The notes under the pieces: model-generated
The model's database searches: none
What the model saw: only the letters and a program-made list of their open reading frames with translations
What the model was told of the DNA's origin: nothing
Translations under genes and position numbers: made by a program
Shown here: piece by piece, positions 1 to 13,400 of the stretch
Position numbering within the stretch: position 1 is the stretch's first letter
Layout of the letters: each line of letters starts with the position of its first letter
From: Cloeon dipterum
Taxonomy: Eukaryota > Arthropoda > Insecta > Ephemeroptera > Baetidae
DNA: 64,000 bases
Assembly (NCBI RefSeq): GCF_949628265.1
Contig: NC_088787.1
Location: 33,344,844-33,408,843 of the forward strand
Direction of reading: 5' to 3'

Positions 1-3000
1 TCGTTGTGCTATTATTTGAAGCCGATATTTGGTCTGCGTGCGACTTTAATTAAATTCTCCAGATTTCTAAAGGGCATGATATCATTCAACATTTTGGCTT
101 TAATCGCATCGCGTTCGTTACAATGTAAATTTTGCTCTTCGGCGTTTAAAACTGTCAGAACTATGATGGAAGAAAAATTATAGCTCCATTCGCAATTGGA
201 GCTTTTTTTATTTTAAATGCAAATGCCGACTGGTTTGGCGGTAAATGAGTGAAGAATGCTGGATCAAAAAATCAGATTGTTCCACCGCGTGCTCTCACTT
301 ACAATTAGTTTGCCAAAACACGAAAGGTGCTTTTTGAAGAACGGCGTCATTATCACAATTAGAAGCAAGCATCTATATAAACTTCCGAATAGCATATTCG
401 CCTGCCTGGGAACTCGTTTTTGCGCCGCTTTAAGACAAAACACTCGCATGTTGTTGTTATTGTACAATTTGCGGCAAAACGCGTGCGAGTGTGTACTGTG
501 CGCGCGGCAATCATAAAAAGCCGCGCTGTTTTTACTGTGTATTCGCGCGCTTGCAAATTTTTTCCGCCGCTTCCAGGCAGCGATATTTTTTGCCATTGCT
601 CTCGTCGCTGTTTATTTTCTCTGTGTCGTTTGTGTATGTTGCAGCGATGGGAATGCGTAGGGACGAAGCCGCTGCTCGCTCGCGGCACCCGGTAGATTCA
701 GATAACATATACACACACCCCGCCTTCCGGTTATGTTCGCTAATATGCACACATATATATGTGTGTGTATGATGGTTTTTGTTCTCGCAATAGAGTGATC
801 AAACGAGAGGTGCTTTTTGTTGCTCCTTGCAGCTGCCATTGCATATGAATTTTTTTATTTAAGAGTTTACACCCACTTTAAATCATCTTGATTTAACTTT
901 AAACCAGATCTTGTTGTTATAACCTTGACAGACCCTCTGTGGCTGAAAATTTTTCTGTTTAATTTTAGTTTATCCCGTTTCACGTGTTATATTAATTAAG
1001 ATATTCCTTCAGGGTCTACTCTACATTTTAGAGATTTTAAATATCTATCTTGTGACACATTTGTTTTTAATTTATGTGTCTCATGTCACATTAAAGTAAA
1101 AAAAAAAATTGAAGGTGTGATAACTTAACTATTAATATGGGCTGGCGTGGCAGCTTTCGCCAACTCGGTCAGTCAGGGCTACCAGGGATAGGATCATACC
1201 AAAAGAAACCAATTTTTAATAGCATAAATTGCGGTTGTGAAAAGAATCTAGCTAAAAAAAGAGGACCAAAAAAGTCTATTGACTCATAGCGTGATCTCTT
1301 GGCTTTTCTGAACTCTTGAACGTCTTCGCACGCTTACCAAATACACACGTGTCAAATTATTAGTGAGAAGCTGCGTTTCTTGCTGAGGAGGAAAAAGGTT
1401 TAGAAAATCAAACTCGCAGTTTTATCTATCAGTGAATGTGTGCGATTGAGGTGCGGCCAAGCCAAGTGGGCTATGCTTCTCTTGCAAACAAGCCTCTCGT
1501 CTTTGATATATACTTGCAAACACGACGCGCATTTATCTGCGCTGGAAACATAACGGCAGAGCTCGCTTCACATTTTTATTGAAGGTCGCACAGTCGATTC
1601 AGCCTTTTTAACTCTTCAATTTGCTTCCGCTACTTCTCTCAGGGCTCGATCTGGCAATTAATAAGGCTAATCAGGCCCTTGAAAGAGTAACGGCTCCATC
1701 CTAATTTTAACAAATAATGGACTCCAGTGCTGTGTAATATGTATTTGTTCAGGCAATAAAAATTACAGAGCCCCTGATCCTGGGGAAATTAAAAAACAAA
1801 CAAAGGTAGACATATTTGTACTTAAGACAACAATGGAACCTTTTTTGATACAAAGGCCCCAAGGCCAACAGATATGGGCTCAATGCCAGAAACTGCTGTA
1901 GTCAAAAGGAAAGAAATTAATAATTTTTCCTTCAATTTTTCACTCGTGGGAAATTTCTTTGAATATCTGAAACGATTTTTTTTACGAATTAATTTATCTT
2001 AAAATATTAAGATATTGGATGGTGTATTCACTGGAGACATCTTAGAATTTGATGTGTTTGCCTTTCACACCTTTCAAACAATTATTGAGTGAGATTATAT
2101 TGAGCGCGAAGCATGAAAACAATAAGCTGGGCTTCTAACCATAAATTATTTTTGTATATGGCCAAGCGCGTTAGCCACAGGACGCGCGTGTGACTCATCG
2201 CCTATTGCCTCCAGATGCAGTTATATATTTCGTTCCCGCACTTTTTGTTCGACCACAAAGCTAAGAGCTAATAAGCTGCTGATTAAGATGTCATTTTAGA
2301 AAGTCAAATTATTGAATCATCGTGCGTATAGTTGGCTACCGCAATTTGATTCATACGTCAACTAATTTAATGTTGCTAAAATATGGCAATCATTCTCTAA
2401 TGGGACGTAAAATTAATCATTATTTTATATTCCACAAAAGAAACAGCAAGAAAAATTATGGCAAACATTTCATGAACTAAATTGATTAAAATACTATACT
2501 AAAACGTTAAAGCATATAAAAACAATTACCTGCTTTAGTGTCTTGTTAATTAATCTAAGGAGGAAAAACTCCCAAGCACAAATAATTTATCTTATCTACT
2601 CCTTCACAAATGAATGAAAAATATTAGTCACTCAGAAACGCCAGTTTAAGTAGCACAGTCGGCATTAATCTCTAATATTTGATTGTCCCCGCGTCCAAGC
2701 GAATTTACATAAAGCCTTGATATGAAGAAGACGAGCAGATTTTGTTTATTACAAACTGCGAGGTGGAATGACGGTTGGCGGAAAGTTGTCCGCGGGCAAC
2801 CACCCTCGCCCTCCCGCCTCTGACTTGACGCAGCCCGTCGCGCACACACACACACAGGGGTGCTGTGCCGGCGAAAGTAGAGGAGCGACAAGGATGACAA
2901 ACTTGTTGCTTAGGCCGCTGGGATGAGCTGCCAGCTTTTAAATTAGGAAATAAAATTTACAAGCAAAATAAAGTGCCGCCAAGCGCACACCAGAGGGGCG

Positions 3001-3079
3001 ACGCACACACACAGCAGGGAAAACGCACATTTTTCGTCGTTCCCTCGCGAAAAGTTGGGCGCAATGAAATTATCCTCGT

Positions 3080-3125
<46 letters not shown>

Positions 3126-6100
3126 CGATGATGAAATCTAATAATATTTGCCAAATCAATGTGTGTCGGGTCGGCATTTGAAGAAATAGCGACTAAACGA
3201 TGTTCAAAATTTAATTTGTGTAAAAATTATTTGATAAATTGTAAAGGAACAAAAAATCGAATTGTTGAAAGAGGAATTTCTTCTCCTAGAAAGTCAAAAC
3301 ATAGAAAATTATGTTTTTTGCTTGCTAATTAAATCTCGAATTAAATTTAAACAAAGCTGACAACCTCTCAGAGTTGCGAGAAAGCACTACATTATATGTA
3401 TTTTGTATGTTTTATGGTTTAATATAATATGTATGTATATAATATATCAAACACAATATGTTTTGCGACGATGGAATGCTGACTGAATGGCGCTGCTTTG
3501 TCCATTTCAAATGGAGAATGAAAACGGAGAGTCGTGCTACTACATGACTCACAGTCAGCTATATTTTTATTTAACCGTTGGTTGGAATATATCGAGCTAG
3601 TAAAAGCTCTTTGGCCTTAGATGATTTCTCGAAACTGATTGACGATTTGTATAACTTCATTAAGAAGGCCAATTTATTCAATTTTTAAATCAGCTCAACT
3701 TTAAAATTTTTAAATCATTTATTAATTTCACAAACATTAAAATTGCGTGGAAATCTGAGTCTTGACCACCTTTTAGATCAAATGAAGTTTGCAAGATGCA
3801 GAGACCAGAACAAGCCCTTAAAAGATATTTATATTTATCTCATAACTTCAAATACAACACGTCCCTTAAAAATATCATATAAACCACATTTTGCTTAGAT
3901 TAGTCCATACTGTACATTTAAACTGGATTTTTAAGTTTAAAGTTAATTGTTTTAAATTTTCAATAAGTGCTTCAGATTTTTATTCGCAATCTCAACCACT
4001 AAACTTTGCTTCACATTAGGTCAGCCTAAATAAACACAATTTAAAAAAATTACCAACAAATAAAAAGTGCAAATCTTTAAATCTTACAATTAGCATTTTA
4101 AAGAGTTTCTATATGGTTGTTTATTCTCACAATTTGTCAGTACATTCAATCAGTTTCCTTTACCAGAAAGAGATGGAAAAATGTTGGTCAATAATTTCGA
4201 GCGCAAATATTGAAATATGCAATTTTTGTATCTGTGTTTATTCATCATGGGGATTGTCTGATTATGCTATCTGAGACAGCTTTAAGAAATTAAATATGAA
4301 TTCACTTCATGCATTAAAATTTAAAAAAGGTATTTGAATTTTGAAACAGACTAAAAAACATAAGAAGAGAAACATAATTTCGGGTCGCAGTTCATCTTAC
4401 AAAAGATACGCGCGCGTTTAGTACGCAGCTGGCGGCAGCCACAAGAAAGCGGGAGCACCATTGCACGTTGGGCCAAGAGATTTTTGTCAACGCCAGTCAC
4501 ATATAATAGACGGTCGGATCAGTCGCTATTTTCATAACAGGAATAAATGGGCAGTTTTCTTGCCTCGTCGGTCTTGTGTGCAACGAGAAGCCGACCGCCT
4601 GATTGAATCATTGCGGTCATCGGGGGTATTCTGGGCACGGCCGCATCGTCAAACACACACACACACGCTGTCTGCCGACCGGGGTGAGAGAGACCGTCGT
4701 CCACTTTATCCGTCAAACGCTCTTATAAATTTTCTATATTCCCGGGATCCTCGCTCACTCGGCCAGGTCGCAGAAAAGCCCTTCTCGGTGACACTGACAA
4801 TTTGAATAGCCGCCTCTGAATTCCTGATCACCGCTGCCGTGGTCACCGCACTCTTATAAGTGAAATCAACCCCTGTCCGTCAGCCCTCTAGACTTTTCTA
4901 AAGGCTATTTTAAGCCCGGAATGCGCTCCGTGGCTGTGACAACCGAACGAACGGAAGTCAACCACGTCCCGCATTTGACATTGAGAATCTTACGGTTAAG
5001 TTCAAGGTCATGTGGAACTCCGACATCAAAAGGATTTGTGTATTTAGCTTTTTATTCTCCTATTATTCAAGCAGTATTAAATGCAACTCACAAACATGAA
5101 GAAACACGTATTACAGAATGCAATAATGAAAATTTAAACTTAAGTTTTAAAATTGAAATGCTAATTCACCATTGCCAATAATTATTCATTTACCAAAATA
5201 AGTAACAAGATAGGCTTTCAACATTCCATACGACCATAATGACTCATGACTATTTCCTTAAGAAAGTCCGCCTTGTAAGAGTTAGACTTTAAAGTCTCAG
5301 TTTTTGTAAGGCCGCAAGCAGCAGCAACTCCCAGATTGTCGCAGTTGCGTTTCAGCCGTAGAGACGTAAGGACACTGCTGACGCTCGCCAAAGCAAAGTC
5401 AATAATTTGAATATCTCACAGATCAAATTCATACTAAGGTGAGCAATTTTGGAAATGCATGGAACTTGTTGAACTTTTGTTCAGCGCTAACATTTTCCTG
5501 TTCAAGAATATAATTTTATAATTTGATTTATTTCAAAAGTTTAATAAATATTTCTCAAAAGTTAAATTACCTAGTATCTATATAATTTGCACTAATTACC
5601 CGTATGCATGGCTATTAAATTGTTGCACTCAGGAGATCAATGAAAGGCATGTATTCTTTCTATGTCTAAGACTCTGTTCTATACTTTCTCCTCACACCTG
5701 CACAAAGTGCGCGCCACCTGTCGGTGACCACCTTCGTTACTTTTTAATATATATAACAATATTTAAGACGATAATTTTTGCAACTTTCGCCACTGAAAAA
5801 AATTCAATATCTCCCTCCTTAAATGCTAGAAGAACACTTAAAAGGTTAACTGAAAAAGAAATCTTCATTTAATATTGTACGTTAATCATCCGTATATTAA
5901 TTATATATTTCTTCGTTTGGTATAGTACTCATTTTTAAATGTGAAATGGTTGCTCCGAATCCTTCAAAAAGGCTCCTGGCTTGTGGTCCGACAATATGCA
6001 TCATTACTTATTTATATAGAGTACGCGAAAGACCCCCATTTGCATATGAAGACCAGATGATGACGGCCCAACAAACTTCAGGCCGCATAATTCACGCATT

Positions 6101-8160
6101 CATCGCAACTCAAAGTTCACACGCCTTTAATTCAGTTTTGAAAACTTACAGCGTGGAATCTGTAAAGCTGGAAATGTCCCTTTTAATGTCGAAATGAGAT
6201 ATTCTTTAAAAAAAACTAAATTTGTATTTGTTAAAAAATCAGACTCATTGATTCAAACTTTGTAGTATCGGCTCATTTTGATTTTTTCTCGAACGATAGA
6301 GGATAAAGTAAAAAAAAAATCGTATTGCGGTGTGTCGAACAGCCAAGTAAGGAAACGGTGCGTATGCGAACGCCATAAATCACGAGCAAAATTAGGTAGC
6401 ATAAATCAAAGGACTGGTGGCGAGCTAGCGAAGTGCGGTGCCAGTTCAGCCACCAACAATACAATATCAGCCAGCGGGGGTTGGGGGATCGGGGCCGTTA
6501 CCGTGCATCTGGAAGCAGCCAATTCCTGTTTTGAGTTACTGTGGGGGCGTGAAAAACAGGCGCATCCACTTTTTTATAAATATTTTCTTTAAAATTGTGT
6601 TATTTAAATCTTTTACTTTAAAAAATATCCAGCTCAGAAAATTAATACCATCTGAATTTTCCAGAGAAAGAAATACTGGATTAAATTTTACTAATATCTT
6701 TCAACACTTCTGGTTTAATTTTATTTTTCTGCTAAATATTTAGCTAAACAGCCGCCTTTTTCACGACCCTGTCATGGTTGTGCAGACGAAAGCAACCCCC
6801 GGCCGGCTAGGTTGGGCAAGTCACACGCAAGGTGGCACCCCATTTCTCGAAGGGCGCGCGTTTTATTTTTTGCTGAGCAGCAGAGAACAAAAATTTGGCG
6901 CAGCACGAGTCCATGAGGGATGTGTGGGAAGGAGGCAGATGTTTGATATTACGCGCCCAAAGGTGGTCAAGCGCGCACGGCAACAAAAAAGAGCACCGTC
7001 TCTTAATGATGACCACCATTCCGGCCACTTTGGGCTTCTTTCATCTCCACGGAACACGGAGAAAAGCAGCGGAAGTAACCTTTATTTTAAACCCTAAACA
7101 TTCGGAATAACATACTAAGAAATGTACATGAAAATAATTTTCTTAGATGGTCATAGAGCTTTATTGCTCATTTAATTAGGTGGTTAACTAAAGCGTCTAT
7201 TAAAATAATGCGTTGTAATACCAAGAAATGACCGCTTTTATATTATATTTAATTTACAGGCATCAAAATATGTGGGATTGTGTAACCTTTCGTGATTTGA
7301 ATCAGGTTCAGTGGTTGAAACTTTCTGATCCGTCCTTTAAACGATGTACATATGAGATAACACCAAATTTTCAAAATTGACAATTAAGTCCAATTTTTAC
7401 AAACAAAAGATTGTGGAAGCGGAATTTCCTTGTAAGCGTTACCCTATTAACATAATCCAGAAACCCCGTCTCATTTTCAGATATCGCGATTATTATGAGC
7501 GGCTAACGCTAAAAGTATATCTGTTCGTCTTGATCTTGGCAGCGTAGAAATTATACGTTGAGATCAACAAACACTCAATTTTTCTTTGTTGGATTGATTG
7601 TAGCTTTTTTCTTGCAAGAAGGAAATTTCAGTTTTTTTGAGCTATGCGCATTTTCTACGCTGCCAGCAATGCATACAAATTTATTATTTCAATTGGAAAA
7701 TATTCACGATTTGGCGTCTTATACTGGCTCTACTGACTAAGCATTTTTTATGAGGAAATATTTTACGTAATGAAAGTGATATGCGCGCAAATATATTACC
7801 ACTATCTCGTGCGTCACAATCGTCAACAATTTTTGCCGCAAATAGTTTTTGCACTTTCCCAGCTTCTTATAAGAGACAAATTTCTGGCTTTTCATGATAA
7901 AAGACCTTGGTGATGGGGGGTGAAAATATGACCACATTGGGCCCAAGCTCTTATGCGGCCACGGGCCCCTTGCTATCCAGTCATTGGTGTTGTTGGGAGC
8001 CAATTGAGCGGAGGTTAAAAAAATACATTATTTATGCATGCTACAAAATCATTTCTCTTTTCCGCCGCAATATGTAATAATTGTTGAAAACATTTGCATG
8101 AAATTTTCTCAAGTCTCAAACCGTGATGTTTCAGTTTTATGAATGCTTCTTCCTGAAACA
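1..8160. other. Non-coding region, no gene supported
   Basis: No open frame here has a recognisable domain together with plausible splice sites. The 250-840 stretch is richer in GC and gives many overlapping short frames on both strands, which is what unconstrained GC-rich DNA does. Simple repeats occur at about 2844-2858 and 3084-3125. A TATAAA-like word near 4724 and a possible splice donor (AAG then GTGAGC) near 5439 hint at non-coding first exons, but neither could be tied to a gene. Confidence 0.5.
3084..3125. repeat. (TG)n/(GA)n compound microsatellite
   Basis: About fourteen TG units run directly into seven or so GA units. The neighbouring 2844-2858 stretch is a shorter CA run. Nothing suggests a function. 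Confidence 0.95.
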
Positions 8161-10476
8161 ATGACTATCGACGAGAGACAACGCAGCACCCTGCTTGAAA
8201 ATGGGCATTCCACTGCAATCGGAATTGATGAGAGGGAAGAGATTGCTGAAGATATTTTGCGTAATTAATTTATTTTTTATTCTTTTTCCGACCATACATT
8301 CCATGAGTCAACGGCTTGAAAAAAATAATTCAGTGGATGAGATGCAGGTTTTTGGAACATTCTTTATTCAGTATATAGATAAAATATTATTCTATAAATA
8401 TAGTTCCACAAAACCTGTTCTTTTTCATTCAAGCACTAATGAAAAATCAATATCTTTTATTACAGGGCGCACTGAGCATTTCCATTACAAGAAGATGAAA
8501 GTAAGTGACATATATACGTATATATTATTAACTACATCAACATTATAACTTCTCTGATGCTTCAGTTATTATACTGGTTTACAATTTCACATTAACTTTT
8601 TTAGTTCCAGACTTCATGTACTATTTTCAAAGTTTTTCTCTTCTTCAGTATTGTCATCGTAATTTTAGCAGGTAAGTAAACTATATAGTTTTATTTTGCC
8701 ATTCTAATTTAACCTTTGTTGATATTCACATGCTTTTCAAGGAAAGATAATTTTACCTTTTCGACATTTCTAGTAAATAATAGAATTGTTTTTTTTTTTG
8801 GGAAATTTTCGCCAGTGTCTTATTAAAGCACATTAAAATAAAACCTCATCCAAAGCAAGGGAAACTGTCACTAAGCAGTACTTTAATAAATTTTAAGTGC
8901 AACTGGCACTTCTTATACAATCATTTATTATATTTGGTATTAAAATAACGCTATATGGATTGAAACGTGGTTCAGTGCAGGAAAACCACTGCGAAAATAT
9001 TATCATTTCATTTTTAAATTGATGTTTATTATTGTTATTTATAGGATATATAAGTTTCCATTTTCATATTTAAAAATGCTTGTGTAAATTTCCTTCTCAC
9101 TTCCACATTATTAACTTTTAAATAATCTAATTTTCCAGCCGGCGTTGGGCTTGGGCGTTTGTCGTCTGATAGCATTATTACTGGGGGACTTCAAGGTGAG
9201 AGCATTTTTATCATCTTAAATATTTCAATTACATTTTCCAGGTTGTCAATGCCACAATTATTCTCTGCATAGCATCAGGCATTGGTTTCTAGGTTTGAAC
9301 TAAACTGTTTACTGTATTTTATTATTATTGTTTTTATCCTGCATATCGAAGGTCGATCAGCATTCATGAAAATTAGGATATAATTTGTCATTCCATTTTA
9401 AAAGCCTGAATCTTTCATGCAATTTTAGGTTGCAATGAGAGCACCAACGCCCCAGTGAACACTACCACCGCCCCAGTGACCACCACCACTCTTGAGACCA
9501 CCATCGCCCCTGTGACCACTACCACCCCGAAGCAAGGTGAGAATGTTTGACAAGAGCTTATCGCCTATTATATTTATGCAGTATATTAAAAAGTCGAACT
9601 TGTAATGCAATTGATTTCTTTAAAATAAATCAAGTTAAAAAATAAATAAAATAAAATAAAAATACTAAAAGAGATTGCCAAACAGGAACCTCTCTGACAT
9701 CGAGTAATAATAACGCCTATTGAAATTTATGCAAGGAAAATTCAGGTTTAAGTTGATTATATTATTTTTACAGGTTTAGGCAGCGAGAATAAGAACATCA
9801 CGACGGACGTAAGATATGCGCAATTTTTCATTATTAAAATAAAATGGTTAATTATAGTTATTTCAGGCCAATTATACTTACATTATTGCATCCTACTATG
9901 AATACAACAAGAGTCAAGAGGTGATAAGTTCTTGATAACATCACGTTTGTGAAATAAATAATACGATTATTCTTTCAAGAGCTCCAGACAACGTTGCCAT
10001 GTGATGAACACATCTAAAGATGATGAAATCAGCGTATTCGGTAATATAATATGACCAACGCATTATGTTCAAAATTAACCATGTGAAAATTTGCTTTTGC
10101 AGTTGATGATAGTCAAGATTCCAAAAATATTGATTTGGCTCAATTGATTAAAAATGCGACAAGCAAGATCTTCAAATGCGATTCCAGTGGAACGTGCACT
10201 CACAAGTGCTGCACTGACTGCTGTCAACAGACTATGTACGAAGAGGCATATGGAGATATGTGTACCTTTACAAATTGCAAAGATAATAAGAGAGAGAAAG
10301 AAGTCAAGACCTTCATTACCTCATTGATCTGGGTAAGTAGTCATCTCAGGGCGGATCCCTGCACCATTTTTTTAGCTCGACCTTGAAACACTGAACAATG
10401 CAAGAGCCTTATGCCCAGCGTTTCCATTTTCTCTCAGACTATCTGCAAAAGCTGCATCAATCATTACACCCAATAA
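8161..10476 (+). CDS. Type II membrane protein with mucin-like stalk and Cys cluster (paralogue A)
   Basis: Ten exons: 8161-8260, 8466-8500, 8605-8671, 9139-9195, 9429-9536, 9774-9808, 9867-9920, 9980-10040, 10103-10332 and 10438-10476. They sum to 786 nt, or 261 residues, and all borders are GT-AG. Residues 1-45 are polar and lack a signal peptide; about 50-68 form one membrane span. The outside part begins with Thr/Pro repeats of the APVTTTT type, then has a Tyr-rich segment. From Cys198 comes C-x5-C-x3-CC-x2-CC-x12-C-x4-C, followed by a short tail with two more Cys. Seven N-glycosylation sequons lie after the span, which fits an extracellular C-terminus. The Tyr-rich segment followed by a lone Cys recalls the first half of a C-type lectin fold, but the WIGL-like core is missing, so that is only a guess. 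Paralogue B lies 4 kb downstream. The final 39-nt exon is the least certain part: reading through its donor would give a different tail. The start was chosen because it begins an open frame whose phase fits exon 2. Confidence 0.8.
9429..9536 (+). repeat. Thr/Pro mucin-like coding repeat
   Basis: One exon of paralogue A holds three imperfect copies of a GCCCCAGTGACCACTACCACC-like unit, coding for APV followed by a run of Thr. Such runs are typically O-glycosylated stalks. The exon is 108 nt with phase 1 on both sides, so it can be gained, lost or skipped without a frameshift. Paralogue B has no counterpart. Confidence 0.85.
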
Positions 10477-13400
10477 ACAGTGCTGCGATTGATGATTAGG
10501 AAAAATAGGAGAGGATGTATGTAAATTGGCCGCAAGTGGTGAGAGTAAATCAGTGTAAAATCTATGGTTGTTCCGTGGTTGTGAGATGTTCTGTAGCCCA
10601 AAGTTGCTATTATTTATTTCGTTGAGAATGGACTCTTTATAAAATATGTAAAAGTCTGCATCTTGGAATGTTTTTTTTTGGTTTATAACTAAACGAATTG
10701 CGTAGTTCAGTATAAGTGATAGTTTTACGGATGACAGTGGAGAGAAATCTAAAATTTGTTAATTTTCAACACGGCATTCCTACGTAAGACATTGGCAGGC
10801 AAGACTGAAAAGCGTGTAAATTATAGATTTGGACAAATATCCTACCGTGTACAATTCATAAGACAAAAAGATTTCAATTGAATAAAATGTATATTTGTTT
10901 AAATTAAAATAAAGCCGATTATTTACAGATACCTGCATGTTTGTGATTTATAGAGTTGTTTCCAGGAGAGTTTTGGTATGGTCTGCAAACATAATTTTTA
11001 TTAAAACGATTAAAACAGATAGAAGATGGGTCACAAAAAAGTCGCTTGTCCACGTTTTACGCCGATAGAATATTTTTCAATACTTTTATCGCAAAAAAAT
11101 TAAAGTTGCACTAAAAGACCTGCGGTAAAATTAACCGCGGTCTTTCAAAATGGATTGCAAGCCCTTCATAATTATGAAAGGGCACTTACCATTTTAGTCA
11201 TAAGCAATTCTCGTCGGAAGGCAGCTGGTGGCGAGGATTGGGTGACGCTGATTCATCTGATATCGCAAGGCGCGCCTTCGTAATGGATGTTCCAGCGTTG
11301 AAGGCTGTCTGGACCGAACTACACCACACAATTTGCAACCTTGGTTGTTGTAGGACTTTTTCCGCGTATTGAGATGTTTTATACTAATGAGGTTTTTTAT
11401 CAAGGGTAATTATTTTTCTTCGTGTGTATGTTCAAGCCTGGCCCTTACTTTATATCAGCTTTTAAGACTTGTCCCAATTAAACATCATGAACCGTGAGCT
11501 TGGGAGACTTTAACAGAGTGGTGCGTTATGGCAAAATTTTGTGATATCTTTGAAAAATGATATGGTTTTAAAAAAATTAAAAAGAAAACTGCCTCATCTC
11601 ATCGCAGCAGGAATTTTCCATTTGAAAAACGCATTTCTGCGCCTAGTGAAAGACGTTTTGGACGCTAATCAAACAGGTCAATCTGTACACTACAGCACAA
11701 GACATATATTTGAGAGAAAGTAAACTCTGAAACAGAATCTAACACCTAAAAATATATACTTTTATTGATATTTGCGTAACGTGTGTTACGTTACTTCTCA
11801 CGAGCTGTCGTAAGCTGTGTGCCAGGTATATGGAACTAAAATTATAATAAGCATATACAATATTATGTAGACTAAAAGGACTGGCGCAAGCGCTTTTAGA
11901 GATGACATCATCCCTAAACACAAAATCAGCGCATTACTCCCTCCTTTCATCGAAAAATGCAAATTCTAATATGAACATATGTACTCATCTCGGTTCCATT
12001 TCCATCTTGACTTGTTTTGGAGAAACAAACCGAATTGAAATTGAAAATACTTGGTCCGTAGACCCTTCCTTGAAGCAAACAAAATTTAATATTGCCTTCA
12101 AAAGCATTTTTACGATTTTTACAATCAGAATGATGACTTGGAATATAATATTAGAAATTTAATATGATATACAAATTTAGTGGCGACAAAAGTGTCAATT
12201 TTGTATTCTTTTTCAGAGGTTTGAACCGATTATCTTATTTACCGCTAGCTGTGCGTTTACCAAGCATAAGCTAGCGCTGCCTCGCTTATTGATCGGTTAT
12301 GTGAGGGTTGCTTTAATTGTAATTTAGTTATTAAAAACCGATTGTTTTTTAATTGGTGCGAAAACGGGAAGCACAATTATAGGCGCTTTATATATTCTTT
12401 ACTTTCAAATCACAGCTTCTCGTCAAAAGCTTCTAAAATTGTTCTATGCACCTATGAACGAGGGTTTAATCACCCGAATCATTTCTTGAATGCGTGGTGT
12501 AGATGATTGGTAAGGATGAAGGACGTGTGCATATTGCTTCTGAAAGCTCACTAACTAAATTTTTTAGCAATTCTGAATTTGCTTTTCTTTGTTTCTTGGA
12601 ACATTGTGTTTTATTAATTATTATGTGTTCCTTAAAAGATTGCAGCATATATATAACCTTTCAAATTATTGCCACATATATAGGCGCCGCACAACTTTTT
12701 AATGGGGCATGCAATCGGTATAAATTCTATCTAACTTTTAAATGCTCGAAATAGTAAAAAACTATGGCCCCCCCTCCACAGTACTAACCATAAGACTTTA
12801 GAAATGGCAAGCCATTTTAATTTCATGAGACTTTCCTTATAGCTTCTGTTGTCGATTATTGGCACCAGTGCGTGTCGCATCGTTCAGCGTGCCTTTGTGC
12901 GTCAACTTACTAAACGCACCGGAAGCTTCTTTCCTATAGGACAGGCATAAGAGTGAGTTTTTAAAATTTATTAAAAAAGTAACCAAAAATTGTTTTTGAT
13001 CATGTTTTTACTCAAAGAAGTATTTTTCGCAAATTTCAACTTCAAATTTTGCTTTCTAATTTTTTGCTAGAAGTGCTTAAAAATATTTACATATACCAGC
13101 AGAAACTAAGCATACATCATTGAAAGGGATATTTTAGTGAAATAAACTAAAGACAACAGCTGTAAAGCAAATGAGTAATTCCTAATAGGCAGACTCTAAA
13201 AGATTTTGTCAAAATGTTAGTATTTCTAAAAAGATTCATGCTATGGTCGCTAGTTTAGCTCAACAGTGCTGCCACAGGAAATGGGACCGATCAGTGATCC
13301 CATTAACGAAAGCGAAGCTCAAAGATCACTATGTATAATTATCTGAAAATATAAGTGCGCAATTTAAAATTACACACTGTTGACCGAAATTTAATTCATT

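Noticed and set aside
256-839. Cluster of overlapping 70-110-residue frames on both strands
   Set aside because: GC-rich sequence with frames in all directions, no splice support and no recognisable motif.
4461-4805. 114-residue plus-strand frame
   Set aside because: Low-information composition with an Thr-His run from a CA repeat; no homologous feature seen.
5946-6197. 83-residue plus-strand frame starting with ATG
   Set aside because: Ordinary AT-rich codons, no motif, signal peptide or splice context. Length is within chance.
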